Part shown: piece after piece, positions 54,339 through 63,539 of the stretch | How positions within the stretch are numbered: position 1 is the first letter of the stretch | Layout of the letters: every line of letters begins with the position of its first letter | Source of the DNA: Pseudomonas frederiksbergensis | GTDB lineage: Bacteria; Pseudomonadota; Gammaproteobacteria; Pseudomonadales; Pseudomonadaceae | NCBI RefSeq assembly: GCF_001952935.1 | Contig: NZ_CP018319.1 | Span: 1,043,501-1,107,500, forward strand | Length of the DNA stretch: 64,000 nt | Direction: 5' to 3' | Position numbers and translations under genes: made by a program | The notes under the pieces: generated by a model | What the model saw: the letters and a program-made list of their open reading frames with translations, nothing else | The model's database searches: none | What the model was told of the DNA's origin: nothing

Positions 54339-55766
54339 ATGCCCTCGCTGCCTCTTCGCTTGTCCGCACTGTTGCTGGCCCTGGGCCTGAGTGCCTGCGA
54401 TGACGTCCCGCGTTTTACCGAGGCCGAACCCGGTGAAGCCCGGTCCGGTGGCAGTGCAACCGTGCGCAAGACCGATCAGAACGCATTTTCCCTGCCGTCC
54501 GCCAACCTGCCACCCTCACGGCGCGTGGACTTCAGTGTCGGCAACAGCTTTTTCCGTAATCCCTGGGTGATCGCCCCGTCGACCACCACCGCCCGGGATG
54601 GCCTTGGCCCGCTGTTCAACACCAACGCTTGCCAGAACTGCCACATCAAGGACGGCCGCGGTCATCCGCCCACGCCTGATGCACAGAACGCCGTGTCGAT
54701 GCTGGTTCGCCTGTCGATTCCCGATACGCCAGCGTATGCCAAAGTGATCGAGCAACTCGGTGTCGTCCCGGAGCCGGTCTACGGCGGACAATTGCAGGAC
54801 ATGTCCGTGCCGGGTGTCGTGCCGGAAGGCAAAGTGCGCGTCGATTACACGCCCGTTCCGGTTCGCTTCAAGGACGGCACCGAAGTCGAGTTGCGCAAGC
54901 CGACGTTGCAGATCACCCAGCTCGGCTACGGCCCGATGCACCCTGACACGCGTTTCTCGGCCAGGGTCGCACCGCCAATGATTGGCCTGGGCCTGCTCGA
55001 AGCAATCCCCGACGAGGCGATCCTGGCCAATGCCGAGTCGCAGGCAAAAGCGAAGAACGGGATCGCCGGACGCCCGAACCGGGTCTGGGATGACGCGCAG
55101 CAAAAAACCGTTCTCGGGCGATTCGGCTGGAAGGCCGGCCAACCCAACCTTAATCAACAGAACGTTCATGCGTTCTCCGGCGACATGGGCCTCACCACCC
55201 GTCTGCGCCCCGTCGATGATTGCACCGACGCGCAAACCGCTTGCAAGCAGGCGCCCAACGGCAATGGCGCCGATGGCGAGCCGGAAGTCAGCGACAACAT
55301 CCTGCGTCTGGTGCTGTTCTACAGCCGTAACCTCGCCGTCCCGGCCCGCCGCGATGTCAGCGCCCCCGAGGTGCTGGCCGGCAAAAATCTGTTCTTCCAG
55401 GCCGGATGCCAGTCCTGCCACACGCCGAAATACACCACCGCCGCCAATGCCGCAGAACCTGAACTGGCCAATCAAGTGATCCGCCCTTACAGCGATCTGC
55501 TGCTGCATGACATGGGCGACGGCCTGGCCGACCACCGTAGCGAATTCCAGGCCAGTGGCCGCGACTGGCGCACCCCGCCGTTGTGGGGCATCGGCCTGAC
55601 GCAAGCGGTCAGTGGCCACACTCAGTTTCTGCACGATGGCCGCGCCCGCAATCTGCTCGAAGCCGTGCTTTGGCATGGCGGCGAAGCCACAGCGGCGCAG
55701 CAACAGGTGTTGTCTTTCAATGCCGAGCAGCGCGCTGCGTTGCTGGCGTTCTTGAATTCCCTTTAA
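54339..55766 (+). CDS. Di-heme oxidoreductase-family lipoprotein
   Basis: A 475-residue periplasmic protein with lipobox 'GLSAC' (Cys ~20) and two c-type heme motifs: CQNCH (~93-97) and CQSCH (~352-356). It matches the di-heme oxidoreductase (DHOR, DUF1111) family, related to MauG-like proteins and seen beside imelysins in bacterial iron-uptake clusters. It probably handles redox of iron or of a bound cofactor in the periplasm. CAGGA lies 6 nt before the ATG at 54339. It is first of three closely spaced genes (27-nt gap, then overlap). Confidence 0.88.
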   Translation: MPSLPLRLSALLLALGLSACDDVPRFTEAEPGEARSGGSATVRKTDQNAFSLPSANLPPSRRVDFSVGNSFFRNPWVIAPSTTTARDGLGPLFNTNACQNCHIKDGRGHPPTPDAQNAVSMLVRLSIPDTPAYAKVIEQLGVVPEPVYGGQLQDMSVPGVVPEGKVRVDYTPVPVRFKDGTEVELRKPTLQITQLGYGPMHPDTRFSARVAPPMIGLGLLEAIPDEAILANAESQAKAKNGIAGRPNRVWDDAQQKTVLGRFGWKAGQPNLNQQNVHAFSGDMGLTTRLRPVDDCTDAQTACKQAPNGNGADGEPEVSDNILRLVLFYSRNLAVPARRDVSAPEVLAGKNLFFQAGCQSCHTPKYTTAANAAEPELANQVIRPYSDLLLHDMGDGLADHRSEFQASGRDWRTPPLWGIGLTQAVSGHTQFLHDGRARNLLEAVLWHGGEATAAQQQVLSFNAEQRAALLAFLNSL

Positions 55767-55792
55767 TACGTATTCCATAGCGGGAGCCCGAC

Positions 55793-56857
55793 ATGTTTCG
55801 TCCCAAATTGTTGTTCACCAGCCTCGCCGCGCTCGCCTTGGGCGCCTGTTCGCCGCAGGATCCGCAGGCCGTTACGTCAGCCGCCATCGCCAAGTCGGTG
55901 ATCCTGCCGACCTACACGCGCTGGGTTGAAGCCGACCGCCAATTGGCCGTCAGCGCCCTGGCCTACTGCGAAGGCAAGGAAAACCTCGACACCGCCCGCG
56001 CCGACTTCCTGCATGCACAGAAAGCCTGGGCCGAGCTGCAACCGTTGCTGATCGGTCCGCTGGCCGAAGGCAATCGCGCCTGGCAGGTACAGTTCTGGCC
56101 GGACAAGAAAAACCTCGTCGGCCGTCAGGTCGAGCAACTGGTCAGCGCACAGCCGCAGATCGATGCCGCCGCCCTGACCAAATCGAGCGTTGTGGTTCAA
56201 GGCCTTTCCGCCTACGAATACATCCTGTTCGACAGCAAGCCTGATGTGGCCAACGCTGAACAGAAAGCCAAGTACTGCCCACTGCTGATCGCGATTGGCG
56301 AGCGGCAGAAACAACTGGCCGAAGAAATCCTGAAGAGCTGGAACAACACCGACGGCATGCTCGCGCAGATGAGCAAATTCCCGAACCAGCGCTACGCCGA
56401 TTCCCACGAAGCCATCGCCGATCTGTTGCGCGTGCAAGTCACCGCCCTCGACAGCCTGAAGAAAAAACTCGGCACGCCGATGGGCCGTCAGACGAAGGGT
56501 GTGCCGCAACCGTTCCAGGCCGATGCATGGCGCAGCCAGTCGTCCCTGAGCGGCCTGGAAGCCAGCCTCGCCGCCGCCAAAACGGTGTGGGAAGGCGTCG
56601 ACAACAAAGGCCTGCGCGGTCTGTTGCCGAACGAGCAGAAACCATTGGCCGACAAGATCGACGCCGCTTACGCCACGTCCCTGAAACTGTTCGCCAGCAA
56701 CCAGCGCTCGCTGACCGAGATGCTCAACGACGATGGCGGTCGCCAGCAACTCAACGACATCTACGACAGCCTCAACGCCGTCCACCGCCTGCACGAAGGC
56801 GAACTGGCCAAGGCGCTGGGCATCCAGCTGGGCTTCAACGCCAACGACGGTGACTGA
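55793..56857 (+). CDS. Imelysin-family lipoprotein, second copy
   Basis: A 354-residue lipoprotein (lipobox 'ALGAC', Cys ~19) of the imelysin family: 'ILPTYTRWVEADRQL' (~40), 'QGLSAYEYILFD' (~139, the GxHxxE position altered to 'GLSAYEY') and 'LNAVHRLHEGELAKALGIQLGFNANDGD' at the end. Loss of the His in the GxHxxE-type motif suggests a binding rather than catalytic role. Its TGA overlaps the next ATG by one base. Confidence 0.85.
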   Translation: MFRPKLLFTSLAALALGACSPQDPQAVTSAAIAKSVILPTYTRWVEADRQLAVSALAYCEGKENLDTARADFLHAQKAWAELQPLLIGPLAEGNRAWQVQFWPDKKNLVGRQVEQLVSAQPQIDAAALTKSSVVVQGLSAYEYILFDSKPDVANAEQKAKYCPLLIAIGERQKQLAEEILKSWNNTDGMLAQMSKFPNQRYADSHEAIADLLRVQVTALDSLKKKLGTPMGRQTKGVPQPFQADAWRSQSSLSGLEASLAAAKTVWEGVDNKGLRGLLPNEQKPLADKIDAAYATSLKLFASNQRSLTEMLNDDGGRQQLNDIYDSLNAVHRLHEGELAKALGIQLGFNANDGD

Positions 56858-57969
56858 TGAGGGCAAGTGCCATGCTGCGACGCCAGGCTCTGACGTTAGG
56901 TAGTTTGCTGCTGGGTGCGGTGACACTGGGCGGCTGGACGCTGTTCAAGCAGAAGGACAAAAGCCCGCTGCTGCTCTCGGCGCGGGACGATACCGACGGC
57001 AAGCACTATGCCGTCGGTTACCGGCTGGACGGCACCCGGGTGTTTGCCACCCACGTCGGCCAGCGCTGCCACGACATCATCAACCACCCGACGTTGCCGA
57101 TTGCGCTGTTCGTCGCCCGTCGTCCCGGCACCGAGAGTTACCTGATCGACCTGCGCGACGGCACGCTGCTGCAAACCGTGACCTCGCAGCCGAATCGGCA
57201 TTTCTACGGGCATGCGGTGATTCACCAGAGCGGCGACTGGCTGTACGCCACCGAGAATGACACCTCCGATCCGGGTCGCGGCTTGCTCGGTGTGTATAAG
57301 TTCGAAGGCGAGCGGCTGGTGCACAGCGGCGAGATTTCCACTCACGGCGTCGGCCCGCATCAGGTGTCATGGATGCCCGATGGCGAAACCCTGGTGGTGG
57401 CCAACGGCGGCATTCGCACCGAGGCCGAAAGCCGCGTCGAGATGAACCTCAACGCCATGGAACCGAGCCTGGTGCTGATGCAACGGGACGGCACCCTGCT
57501 GAGCAAGGAAACCCTGGCCCAGCCGATGAACAGCGTGCGTCATTTGGGGATTGCCAGCGACGGCACCATCGTCGCCGGTCAGCAGTTCATGGGGCCGTCT
57601 CACGAGTCCTCGGAGCTGCTGGCGATCAAGCGGCCCGGTCAGCCGTTCGTGGCCTTCCCGGTGCCGGAGCATCAGTTGCAGGCCATGGGGCATTACACCG
57701 CCAGTGTCGCGGTGCACAGCGAGCTGCGCCTGGTGGCGTTGACCGCGCCACGGGGCAACCGCTTTTTCATCTGGGACCTGGACAGCGGTGAAGTGCGCCT
57801 GGACGCGCCACTTCCCGATTGCGCCGGGGTCGGCGCGGTAGCCGATGGCTTTGTTGTGACCTCGGGTCAGGGACGCTGCCGGTTCTACGACTGCCGCCAG
57901 ACAAGCCTTGTTGCAAAACCCCTCGACCTACCGGCAGGTCTCTGGGACAACCACCTTCACCTCATTTGA
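56857..57969 (+). CDS. DUF1513 periplasmic beta-propeller-like protein
   Basis: A 370-residue protein with 'MLRRQALTLG' twin-arginine-like signal at ~6-15 and hydrophobic h-region. The body has repeated beta-strand blades ('HDIINHPTLPIALFVARRPG', 'HGVGPHQVSWMPDGETLVVANGG', 'MGHYTASVAVHSELRLVALTAPRG') consistent with a beta-propeller of the DUF1513 family, regularly found with imelysins and DHOR. The ATG at 56857 overlaps the preceding stop (TGATG), indicating coupling. Function in iron handling is inferred from context. Confidence 0.85.
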   Translation: MRASAMLRRQALTLGSLLLGAVTLGGWTLFKQKDKSPLLLSARDDTDGKHYAVGYRLDGTRVFATHVGQRCHDIINHPTLPIALFVARRPGTESYLIDLRDGTLLQTVTSQPNRHFYGHAVIHQSGDWLYATENDTSDPGRGLLGVYKFEGERLVHSGEISTHGVGPHQVSWMPDGETLVVANGGIRTEAESRVEMNLNAMEPSLVLMQRDGTLLSKETLAQPMNSVRHLGIASDGTIVAGQQFMGPSHESSELLAIKRPGQPFVAFPVPEHQLQAMGHYTASVAVHSELRLVALTAPRGNRFFIWDLDSGEVRLDAPLPDCAGVGAVADGFVVTSGQGRCRFYDCRQTSLVAKPLDLPAGLWDNHLHLI

Positions 57970-57997
57970 CCTGCCTCTCCTGCTGGAGGGTGTTCCC

Positions 57998-58090
57998 TGT
58001 GGCGAGGGAGCTTGCTCCCGTTGGGCTGCGCAGCGGCCCTAAAAAAAGGGACTGCTACGCAGTCCAACGGGAGCAAGCTCCCTCGCCACA
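57998..58090. repeat. REP pair (TGTGGCGAGGGAGCTTGCTCCC family)
   Basis: Inverted copies between the iron cluster and the RND pump genes. Confidence 0.85.
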
Positions 58091-58218
58091 GGTTTGTGTT
58101 CAATTCCTTCCGCGCAGACAGGCTGGCCTACCTGTAAGTTCTGCCAGTTGGAATCAACCTCCCACTCGGAGTAATGTGCCCGACTGAGTCACCTGATTTT
58201 CTCCAAGGAAGTGGAAAT

Positions 58219-59367
58219 ATGCTGCGTCGCCGCATGCTGATCATGTTGGGTGTTGTTTTGCTGATCGTGCTGGTCCTGGCCGGTTACAAAGCCTTCTCCA
58301 TCTATACGATGATTCAGGGCTTTGCTGCGCCGAAACCGGCGATCAGTGTCGCCGTGGCCACTGCCACCGAACGGCCGTGGCAAGCCCGCCTGCCTACCGT
58401 CGGCACGCTCAAGGCCCTGCAAGGCGTGGACCTGAGCCTGGAGACCGACGGCACTGTCATCGATTTGCAGTTCGAGTCAGGCCAGAAGGTCAAGGTCGGC
58501 CAACCGCTGCTTCGGCTGGATAGCGTGGTAGAAACCGCCCTGCTCGAAACCGCTCAAGCCGACCTGGGCCTGGCGCAGCTCGATTACGGTCGCGGCAGCC
58601 AATTGGTGGGCAGCCAAGCCATTTCCAAAGGTGAATTCGACCGGCTCTCTGCGGTGTTGAAAAAGAGCCAGGCCACGGTGAATCAGCTCAAGGCGGCGCT
58701 GGCCAAAAAACGCTTGCTCGCACCGTTCAGCGGAACCATCGGTATTCGTCAGGTGGACATCGGTGACTACCTCGCCAGCGGCACCATGATTGCCACCCTG
58801 CAAGACCTCAGCAGCCTTTATGTAGACTTCTTCGTGCCCGAGCAGTCGGTACCGAAGATCGCCCTCGGCCAACCGGTGCAGATCGTGGTCGCGGCCTACC
58901 CGACACAAACCTTCCCCGGCACTATCAGCGCGATCAACCCGAAAGTCGAAAACAGCACGCGCAACGTCCAGGTCCGCGCGACCCTGGCCAACCCCGACGG
59001 CAAACTGCTGCCGGGAATGTTCGCCAGCCTGCAAGTGTTGTTACCCGACCCGCAGCCTCGGATTGTCGTGCCGGAAAGCGCGATCACTTACACGCTGTAC
59101 GGCAACTCGGTCTATGTCGTCGCGCAGAAAAAAGCCGAAGACGGCAGCCTGGAAAAAGACGACAAGGGCCAACCGATCCTGATCGCCGAACGGCGTTTCA
59201 TCGAAACCGGCGAGCGTCGCGATGGGCAAGTGATGATCACCAAGGGTGTGCAGAACGGCGAAAAAGTGGTCACCGCCGGCCAGATCAAACTGGACAACGG
59301 CGCACACATTGCGATCAGCGACGACAAGACCTTAGCCGAGAAGAACAGCCCGCCGCGCGCGGACTGA
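58219..59367 (+). CDS. mexV: RND efflux membrane-fusion protein (MexV-like)
   Basis: A 382-residue periplasmic adaptor: N-terminal TM anchor (~5-27), lipoyl half-motif 'LETDGTVIDLQFESGQKVKVGQPLLRLD' (~75-102), short coiled coil (~105-160), 'LAPFSGTIGIRQVDIGDYL' (~168), beta-barrel and membrane-proximal domains. It links the RND pump to an outer-membrane channel. The start at 58219 has AAGGAAGTGGA just upstream. The next gene follows after 13 nt. Symbol by synteny with P. aeruginosa mexVW as remembered; no outer-membrane channel gene is adjacent. Confidence 0.8.
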   Translation: MLRRRMLIMLGVVLLIVLVLAGYKAFSIYTMIQGFAAPKPAISVAVATATERPWQARLPTVGTLKALQGVDLSLETDGTVIDLQFESGQKVKVGQPLLRLDSVVETALLETAQADLGLAQLDYGRGSQLVGSQAISKGEFDRLSAVLKKSQATVNQLKAALAKKRLLAPFSGTIGIRQVDIGDYLASGTMIATLQDLSSLYVDFFVPEQSVPKIALGQPVQIVVAAYPTQTFPGTISAINPKVENSTRNVQVRATLANPDGKLLPGMFASLQVLLPDPQPRIVVPESAITYTLYGNSVYVVAQKKAEDGSLEKDDKGQPILIAERRFIETGERRDGQVMITKGVQNGEKVVTAGQIKLDNGAHIAISDDKTLAEKNSPPRAD

Positions 59368-59380
59368 TCAAGGAACCCCC

Positions 59381-62300
59381 ATGGCTTTTACCGACCCGTT
59401 CATCCGCCGCCCGGTGCTCGCCACCGTGGTCAGCCTGTTGATTGTGCTGCTGGGCTTCCAGGCCTGGAGCAAGTTGCCGCTGCGCCAATATCCACAAATG
59501 GAAAACGCCCTGATCACGGTGACCACCGCTTACCCCGGGGCCAACGCCGAAACCATTCAGGGCTACATCACCCAACCGATGCAGCAAAGCCTGGCCAGTG
59601 CCGAGGGCATCGACTACATGACCTCGGTCAGTCGCCAGAACTTCTCGGTGATCTCGATCTACGCGCGCATCGGCTCCAACAGCGACCGCTTGTTCACCGA
59701 ACTGCTGGCCAAAGCCAACGAGGTGAAAAACCAACTGCCTCAGGACGCCGAAGACCCGGTGCTGAGCAAGGAAGCCGCCGACGCTTCGGCACTGATGTAC
59801 ATCAGCTTCTTCAGCAAGGAGCTGAGCAACCCGCAGATTACCGACTACCTGTCTCGGGTGATCCAGCCGAAACTGGCGACCCTGCCAGGCATGGCCGAAG
59901 CCGAGATTCTCGGCAACCAGGTATTTGCCATGCGCCTGTGGCTGGACCCGGTCAAGCTGGCCGGTTTCGGCCTGAGTGCCAGCGACGTGACCGATGCGGT
60001 GCGCAAATACAACTTCCTCTCCGCCGCCGGCGAAGTGAAAGGCGAGTATGTCGTCACCAGCATCAACGCCAATACCGAGCTCAAGTCCGCCGAAGCCTTT
60101 GCCGCGATTCCGCTCAAGGTCGAGGGCGACAGTCGCGTGCTGCTCAGCGATGTGGCGCGGGTTGAAATGGGCGCGGAAAACTACGACTCGATCAGCTCCT
60201 TCGGCGGCACCCCTTCGGTGTACATCGGCATCAAGGCCACACCCGGCGCCAACCCGCTGGACGTGATCAAGGAAGTGCGCAAGATCATGCCGGACCTGGA
60301 AGCCCAGCTGCCGCCGAACCTCAAAGGTGAAATCGCCTACGACGCGACGCTGTTCATCCAGGCCTCGATCGACGAAGTGGTGAAAACCCTGTTTGAAGCG
60401 GTGCTGATCGTCATCGTGGTGGTGTTCCTATTCCTCGGCGCCCTGCGTTCGGTGGTGATCCCGGTAGTCACCATCCCGTTGTCGATGATCGGCGTGATGT
60501 TCTTCATGCAGATGATGGGCTACTCGATCAATCTGCTGACGTTGCTGGCGATGGTATTGGCCATCGGCCTGGTGGTGGACGACGCCATTGTGGTGGTGGA
60601 AAACATCCACCGGCACATCGAAGAAGGCAAGACGCCGCTGGATGCGGCCATCGAAGGCGCCCGGGAAATCGCCATGCCGGTGGTCTCGATGACCATCACC
60701 CTGGCGGCGGTCTATGCGCCGATCGGCTTCCTGACGGGGCTCACGGGGGCGCTGTTCAAGGAGTTCGCCCTGACCCTGGCCGGCGCGGTGGTGATCTCCG
60801 GCATCGTCGCCCTGACCCTATCGCCGATGATGTGTGCCTTCCTGCTGCGTCACGACGAAAATCCCAGTGGCCTGGCCCATCGCCTGGACCTGATTTTCGA
60901 AAGCCTCAAGCGCCGTTACCAAAGCATGCTCCACGGCACCCTCAACACCCGGCCGGTGGTGCTGGTGTTCGCGGTGATCGTGCTGTGCCTGATTCCGGTG
61001 CTGCTCAAGTTCACCAAGTCGGAGCTGGCGCCGGACGAGGACCAAGGCATCATTTTCATGATGGCCAACGCCCCGCAACCGGCCAACCTCGACTACCTGA
61101 GCGCCTACACCGACGAGTTCGTCACCATCTTCAAGACGTTTCCCGAGTACTACTCGTCGTTCCAGATCAATGGCTTCAACGGCGTGCAATCGGGGATCGG
61201 CGGCTTCCTGCTCAAGCCGTGGAACGAACGCAGCCGCACTCAAATGGAAATCCTGCCCGAGGTACAGGCCAGACTGGAGAGCATTGCCGGATTGCAAATC
61301 TTCGGCTTCAACCTGCCCTCTCTGCCCGGTACCGGTGAAGGGCTGCCGTTTCAGTTCGTCATCAACTCCGCCAACGATTACGAGTCGCTGCTGCAAGTGA
61401 CCGACCGAGTGAAAAAGCGGGCAATGGAATCCGGCAAGTTCGCCTTCGTCGACGTTGACCTGGCGTTCGACAAACCTGAAGTGGTGGTGGATATCGATCG
61501 CGCCAAGGCCGCACAGATGGGTGTTTCCATGCAGGGCCTGGGCGGGACGCTCGCGACATTGCTGGGGGAGGCGGAGATCAACCGTTTCACCATTGAAGGT
61601 CGCAGCTACAAAGTCATCGCGCAGGTCGAACGGCCCTTCCGGGACAACCCCGACTGGCTGAACAATTATTACGTCAAGAACACCCAAGGTGAACTGCTGG
61701 CCCTGTCGACCCTGATCACCGTGACCGACCGGGCGCGGCCACGGCAGTTGAACCAGTTCCAGCAACTCAACTCGGCCATCCTGTCCGGGGTGCCGCTGGT
61801 CAGTATGGGTGAAGCCATCGACACCGTTCGCCAGATCGCTCAGGAGGAAGCGCCAGTGGGTTACGCCTTCGACTATGCCGGCGCATCAAGGCAATACGTC
61901 CAGGAAGGCAGTGCGCTGTGGGTCACCTTCGCCCTGGCGCTGGCGATCATTTTCCTGGTACTGGCGGCCCAGTTCGAAAGCTTCCGCGATCCGCTGGTGA
62001 TTCTGGTGACCGTGCCACTATCAATCTGTGGCGCATTGATCCCGCTGTTCCTCGGTTGGTCGAGCATGAACATCTACACCCAGGTCGGCCTGGTGACGTT
62101 GATCGGGCTGATCAGCAAGCACGGAATCCTGATCGTCGAATTTGCCAACCAGTTACGCAAGGACAAAGGCCTGACACCGCGCGAAGCCGTGGAAGAAGCG
62201 GCGGCCATTCGTCTGCGTCCGGTGTTGATGACCACCGCAGCGATGGTGTTCGGCATGGTGCCATTGATCATCGCCACGGGGGCGGGCGCCGTCAGTCGGT

Positions 62301-62413
62301 TCGACATCGGCATGGTGATCGCCACGGGGATGTCGATCGGGACGTTGTTTACCTTGTTTGTGTTGCCGTGCGTGTACACGTTTTTGGCAAAACCCGATAA
62401 ACCCTCACGCTAA
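59381..62413 (+). CDS. mexW: RND multidrug efflux transporter (MexW-like)
   Basis: A 1010-residue HAE1-type RND pump with 12 TM segments and two large periplasmic loops. The proton-relay Asp pair is visible in TM4 'AIGLVVDDAIVVVENIHRHIE' (~395-415). 'GAALIPLFLGW'-like and 'TQVGLVTLIGLISKHGILIVEFAN' (~905-930) mark TM10-11. It exports drugs or metabolites using proton flow with the adaptor encoded just before. Symbol by gene order; closely related pumps cannot be separated by eye. Confidence 0.88.
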   Translation: MAFTDPFIRRPVLATVVSLLIVLLGFQAWSKLPLRQYPQMENALITVTTAYPGANAETIQGYITQPMQQSLASAEGIDYMTSVSRQNFSVISIYARIGSNSDRLFTELLAKANEVKNQLPQDAEDPVLSKEAADASALMYISFFSKELSNPQITDYLSRVIQPKLATLPGMAEAEILGNQVFAMRLWLDPVKLAGFGLSASDVTDAVRKYNFLSAAGEVKGEYVVTSINANTELKSAEAFAAIPLKVEGDSRVLLSDVARVEMGAENYDSISSFGGTPSVYIGIKATPGANPLDVIKEVRKIMPDLEAQLPPNLKGEIAYDATLFIQASIDEVVKTLFEAVLIVIVVVFLFLGALRSVVIPVVTIPLSMIGVMFFMQMMGYSINLLTLLAMVLAIGLVVDDAIVVVENIHRHIEEGKTPLDAAIEGAREIAMPVVSMTITLAAVYAPIGFLTGLTGALFKEFALTLAGAVVISGIVALTLSPMMCAFLLRHDENPSGLAHRLDLIFESLKRRYQSMLHGTLNTRPVVLVFAVIVLCLIPVLLKFTKSELAPDEDQGIIFMMANAPQPANLDYLSAYTDEFVTIFKTFPEYYSSFQINGFNGVQSGIGGFLLKPWNERSRTQMEILPEVQARLESIAGLQIFGFNLPSLPGTGEGLPFQFVINSANDYESLLQVTDRVKKRAMESGKFAFVDVDLAFDKPEVVVDIDRAKAAQMGVSMQGLGGTLATLLGEAEINRFTIEGRSYKVIAQVERPFRDNPDWLNNYYVKNTQGELLALSTLITVTDRARPRQLNQFQQLNSAILSGVPLVSMGEAIDTVRQIAQEEAPVGYAFDYAGASRQYVQEGSALWVTFALALAIIFLVLAAQFESFRDPLVILVTVPLSICGALIPLFLGWSSMNIYTQVGLVTLIGLISKHGILIVEFANQLRKDKGLTPREAVEEAAAIRLRPVLMTTAAMVFGMVPLIIATGAGAVSRFDIGMVIATGMSIGTLFTLFVLPCVYTFLAKPDKPSR

Positions 62414-62523
62414 GATCGTTCCCACGCTCTGCGTGGGAATGCCTCTACGGACGCTCTGCGTTCGGCTTTGAGGGGACGCCGAGCCTCCCGGGCTGCATTC
62501 CCACGCAGAGCATGGGAACGATC
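62414..62523. repeat. GATCGTTCCCACGCTC palindromic element
   Basis: Same family as 7358-7464, beginning right after the mexW stop. Confidence 0.85.
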
Positions 62524-62543
62524 GGCGCTCTGTAGGTGGGAAC

Positions 62544-62574
62544 AAAAAAGGCCTCGCATTTGCGAGGCCTTTTA
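62544..62574. terminator. Bidirectional rho-independent terminator
   Basis: AAAAGGCCTCGCA / TGCGAGGCCTTTT hairpin with A and T runs on both sides, between convergent genes. Confidence 0.85.
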
Positions 62575-62591
62575 CTTGGGCTTCAATCTGT

Positions 62592-62819
62592 TCAACTTTG
62601 TGGCCTCAATCCTTGAGAAAGTCCGAACATGAACAGCAATAAATCATGATCGGGTTGAGATGCCACAGGTGCCTTGGCAACCCGTGGCAACGGACAATGC
62701 GCGTCGCCATTCATTGAACTGAGGACTTGCGTGCGGGGCTGCTCCCATGCCGCCACCGCCAGTGAAGCAACTGCCAAGGCTCCTATTAAAAATACACCTC
62801 GTGCAATTTCGAGTTTCAT
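62592..62819 (-). CDS. Small exported protein of unknown function
   Basis: 75 residues: MKLEIARGVFLIGALAVASLAVAAW has a signal peptide or signal anchor (~8-24), followed by a polar region with 'GDAHCPLPRVAKA' and an apolar 'DLLLFMFGLSQG' near the end. It begins 3 nt after the inaA stop, so it is the last gene of the inaA operon. No family recognised. Confidence 0.6.
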   Translation of the reverse strand: MKLEIARGVFLIGALAVASLAVAAWEQPRTQVLSSMNGDAHCPLPRVAKAPVASQPDHDLLLFMFGLSQGLRPQS

Positions 62820-62821
62820 TG

Positions 62822-63535
62822 CTATAAACCCTTGATAGCGCTGCCAAACGCCGTCTTGTAAAAATAGACGAGTTTTTGCCAGTCCGTCGTACTGAACGAC
62901 GAGTGGCGACGCAGTTGCTTCATGTCATGAGAAGCCGCTTGCCGGGCGGTAAAACGCTGCCGACATTTCTCCAGGTCGATCAAGGCCACTTCAACTTCGG
63001 AAGCATCGCCTTCGCCGGTGACGCGCACGAATACGTGCTTGATGTAGAGGCAGCTGTGCTGCCAGCGGCCCTTATGCATCCGGGCCAGGTTCTCGGCCAG
63101 TTCCTTCAACACTCGATCATGCACGACCTCGCCATGACGCTCGCGACCACCGCCAGCGTACCAGTGCTCGATTTCCTCGAAGCCGTCCAGCGCCTTGGTG
63201 ACCAGCAAGGCGCGCCATTTATGCACCGGATCGCGCTGTGCACCGCAGAACACGATTTCCGGAACGCGAACGTCGAGCAGGCCCAGGCCGATAAGTGCAT
63301 CGCGCTCGCGCAACACCGTCGGCCGACCGAACGGGTGCAGCAAGCTGCGATGGATATGCCCGGTCTGACGTTTAACGTAAAGCAACTGGCCATTGCTGCT
63401 CATGACGCGCTGCACGCCGCTTTCTCCGCCGCGACGGACGTTGGGTTCTTCTACCCATTCACCGCGCTGATTCCAGAAATAGTCGAAGCGGTCCTGAGGA
63501 GCGACGTCCGTTTCTGCTGCACATTGCACTGCCAT
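62822..63535 (-). CDS. inaA: InaA-like lipopolysaccharide kinase-family protein
   Basis: A 237-residue protein kinase-fold member of the Kdo/WaaP/InaA group: 'LLYVKRQTGHIHRSLLHPFGRPTVLRERDALIGL' (ATP-binding region with Lys, ~52-85), the catalytic-like loop 'LARMHKGRWQHSCLYIKHVFV' (~155-175) and 'VALIDLEKCRQRF' (DxE in place of DFG, ~190). Known family members are acid-induced (inaA) or phosphorylate LPS core sugars. The start at 63535 has GAGG 8 nt upstream and lies 4 nt after the methyltransferase stop, so they share an operon. Confidence 0.85.
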   Translation of the reverse strand: MAVQCAAETDVAPQDRFDYFWNQRGEWVEEPNVRRGGESGVQRVMSSNGQLLYVKRQTGHIHRSLLHPFGRPTVLRERDALIGLGLLDVRVPEIVFCGAQRDPVHKWRALLVTKALDGFEEIEHWYAGGGRERHGEVVHDRVLKELAENLARMHKGRWQHSCLYIKHVFVRVTGEGDASEVEVALIDLEKCRQRFTARQAASHDMKQLRRHSSFSTTDWQKLVYFYKTAFGSAIKGL

Positions 63536-63539
63536 TTTG

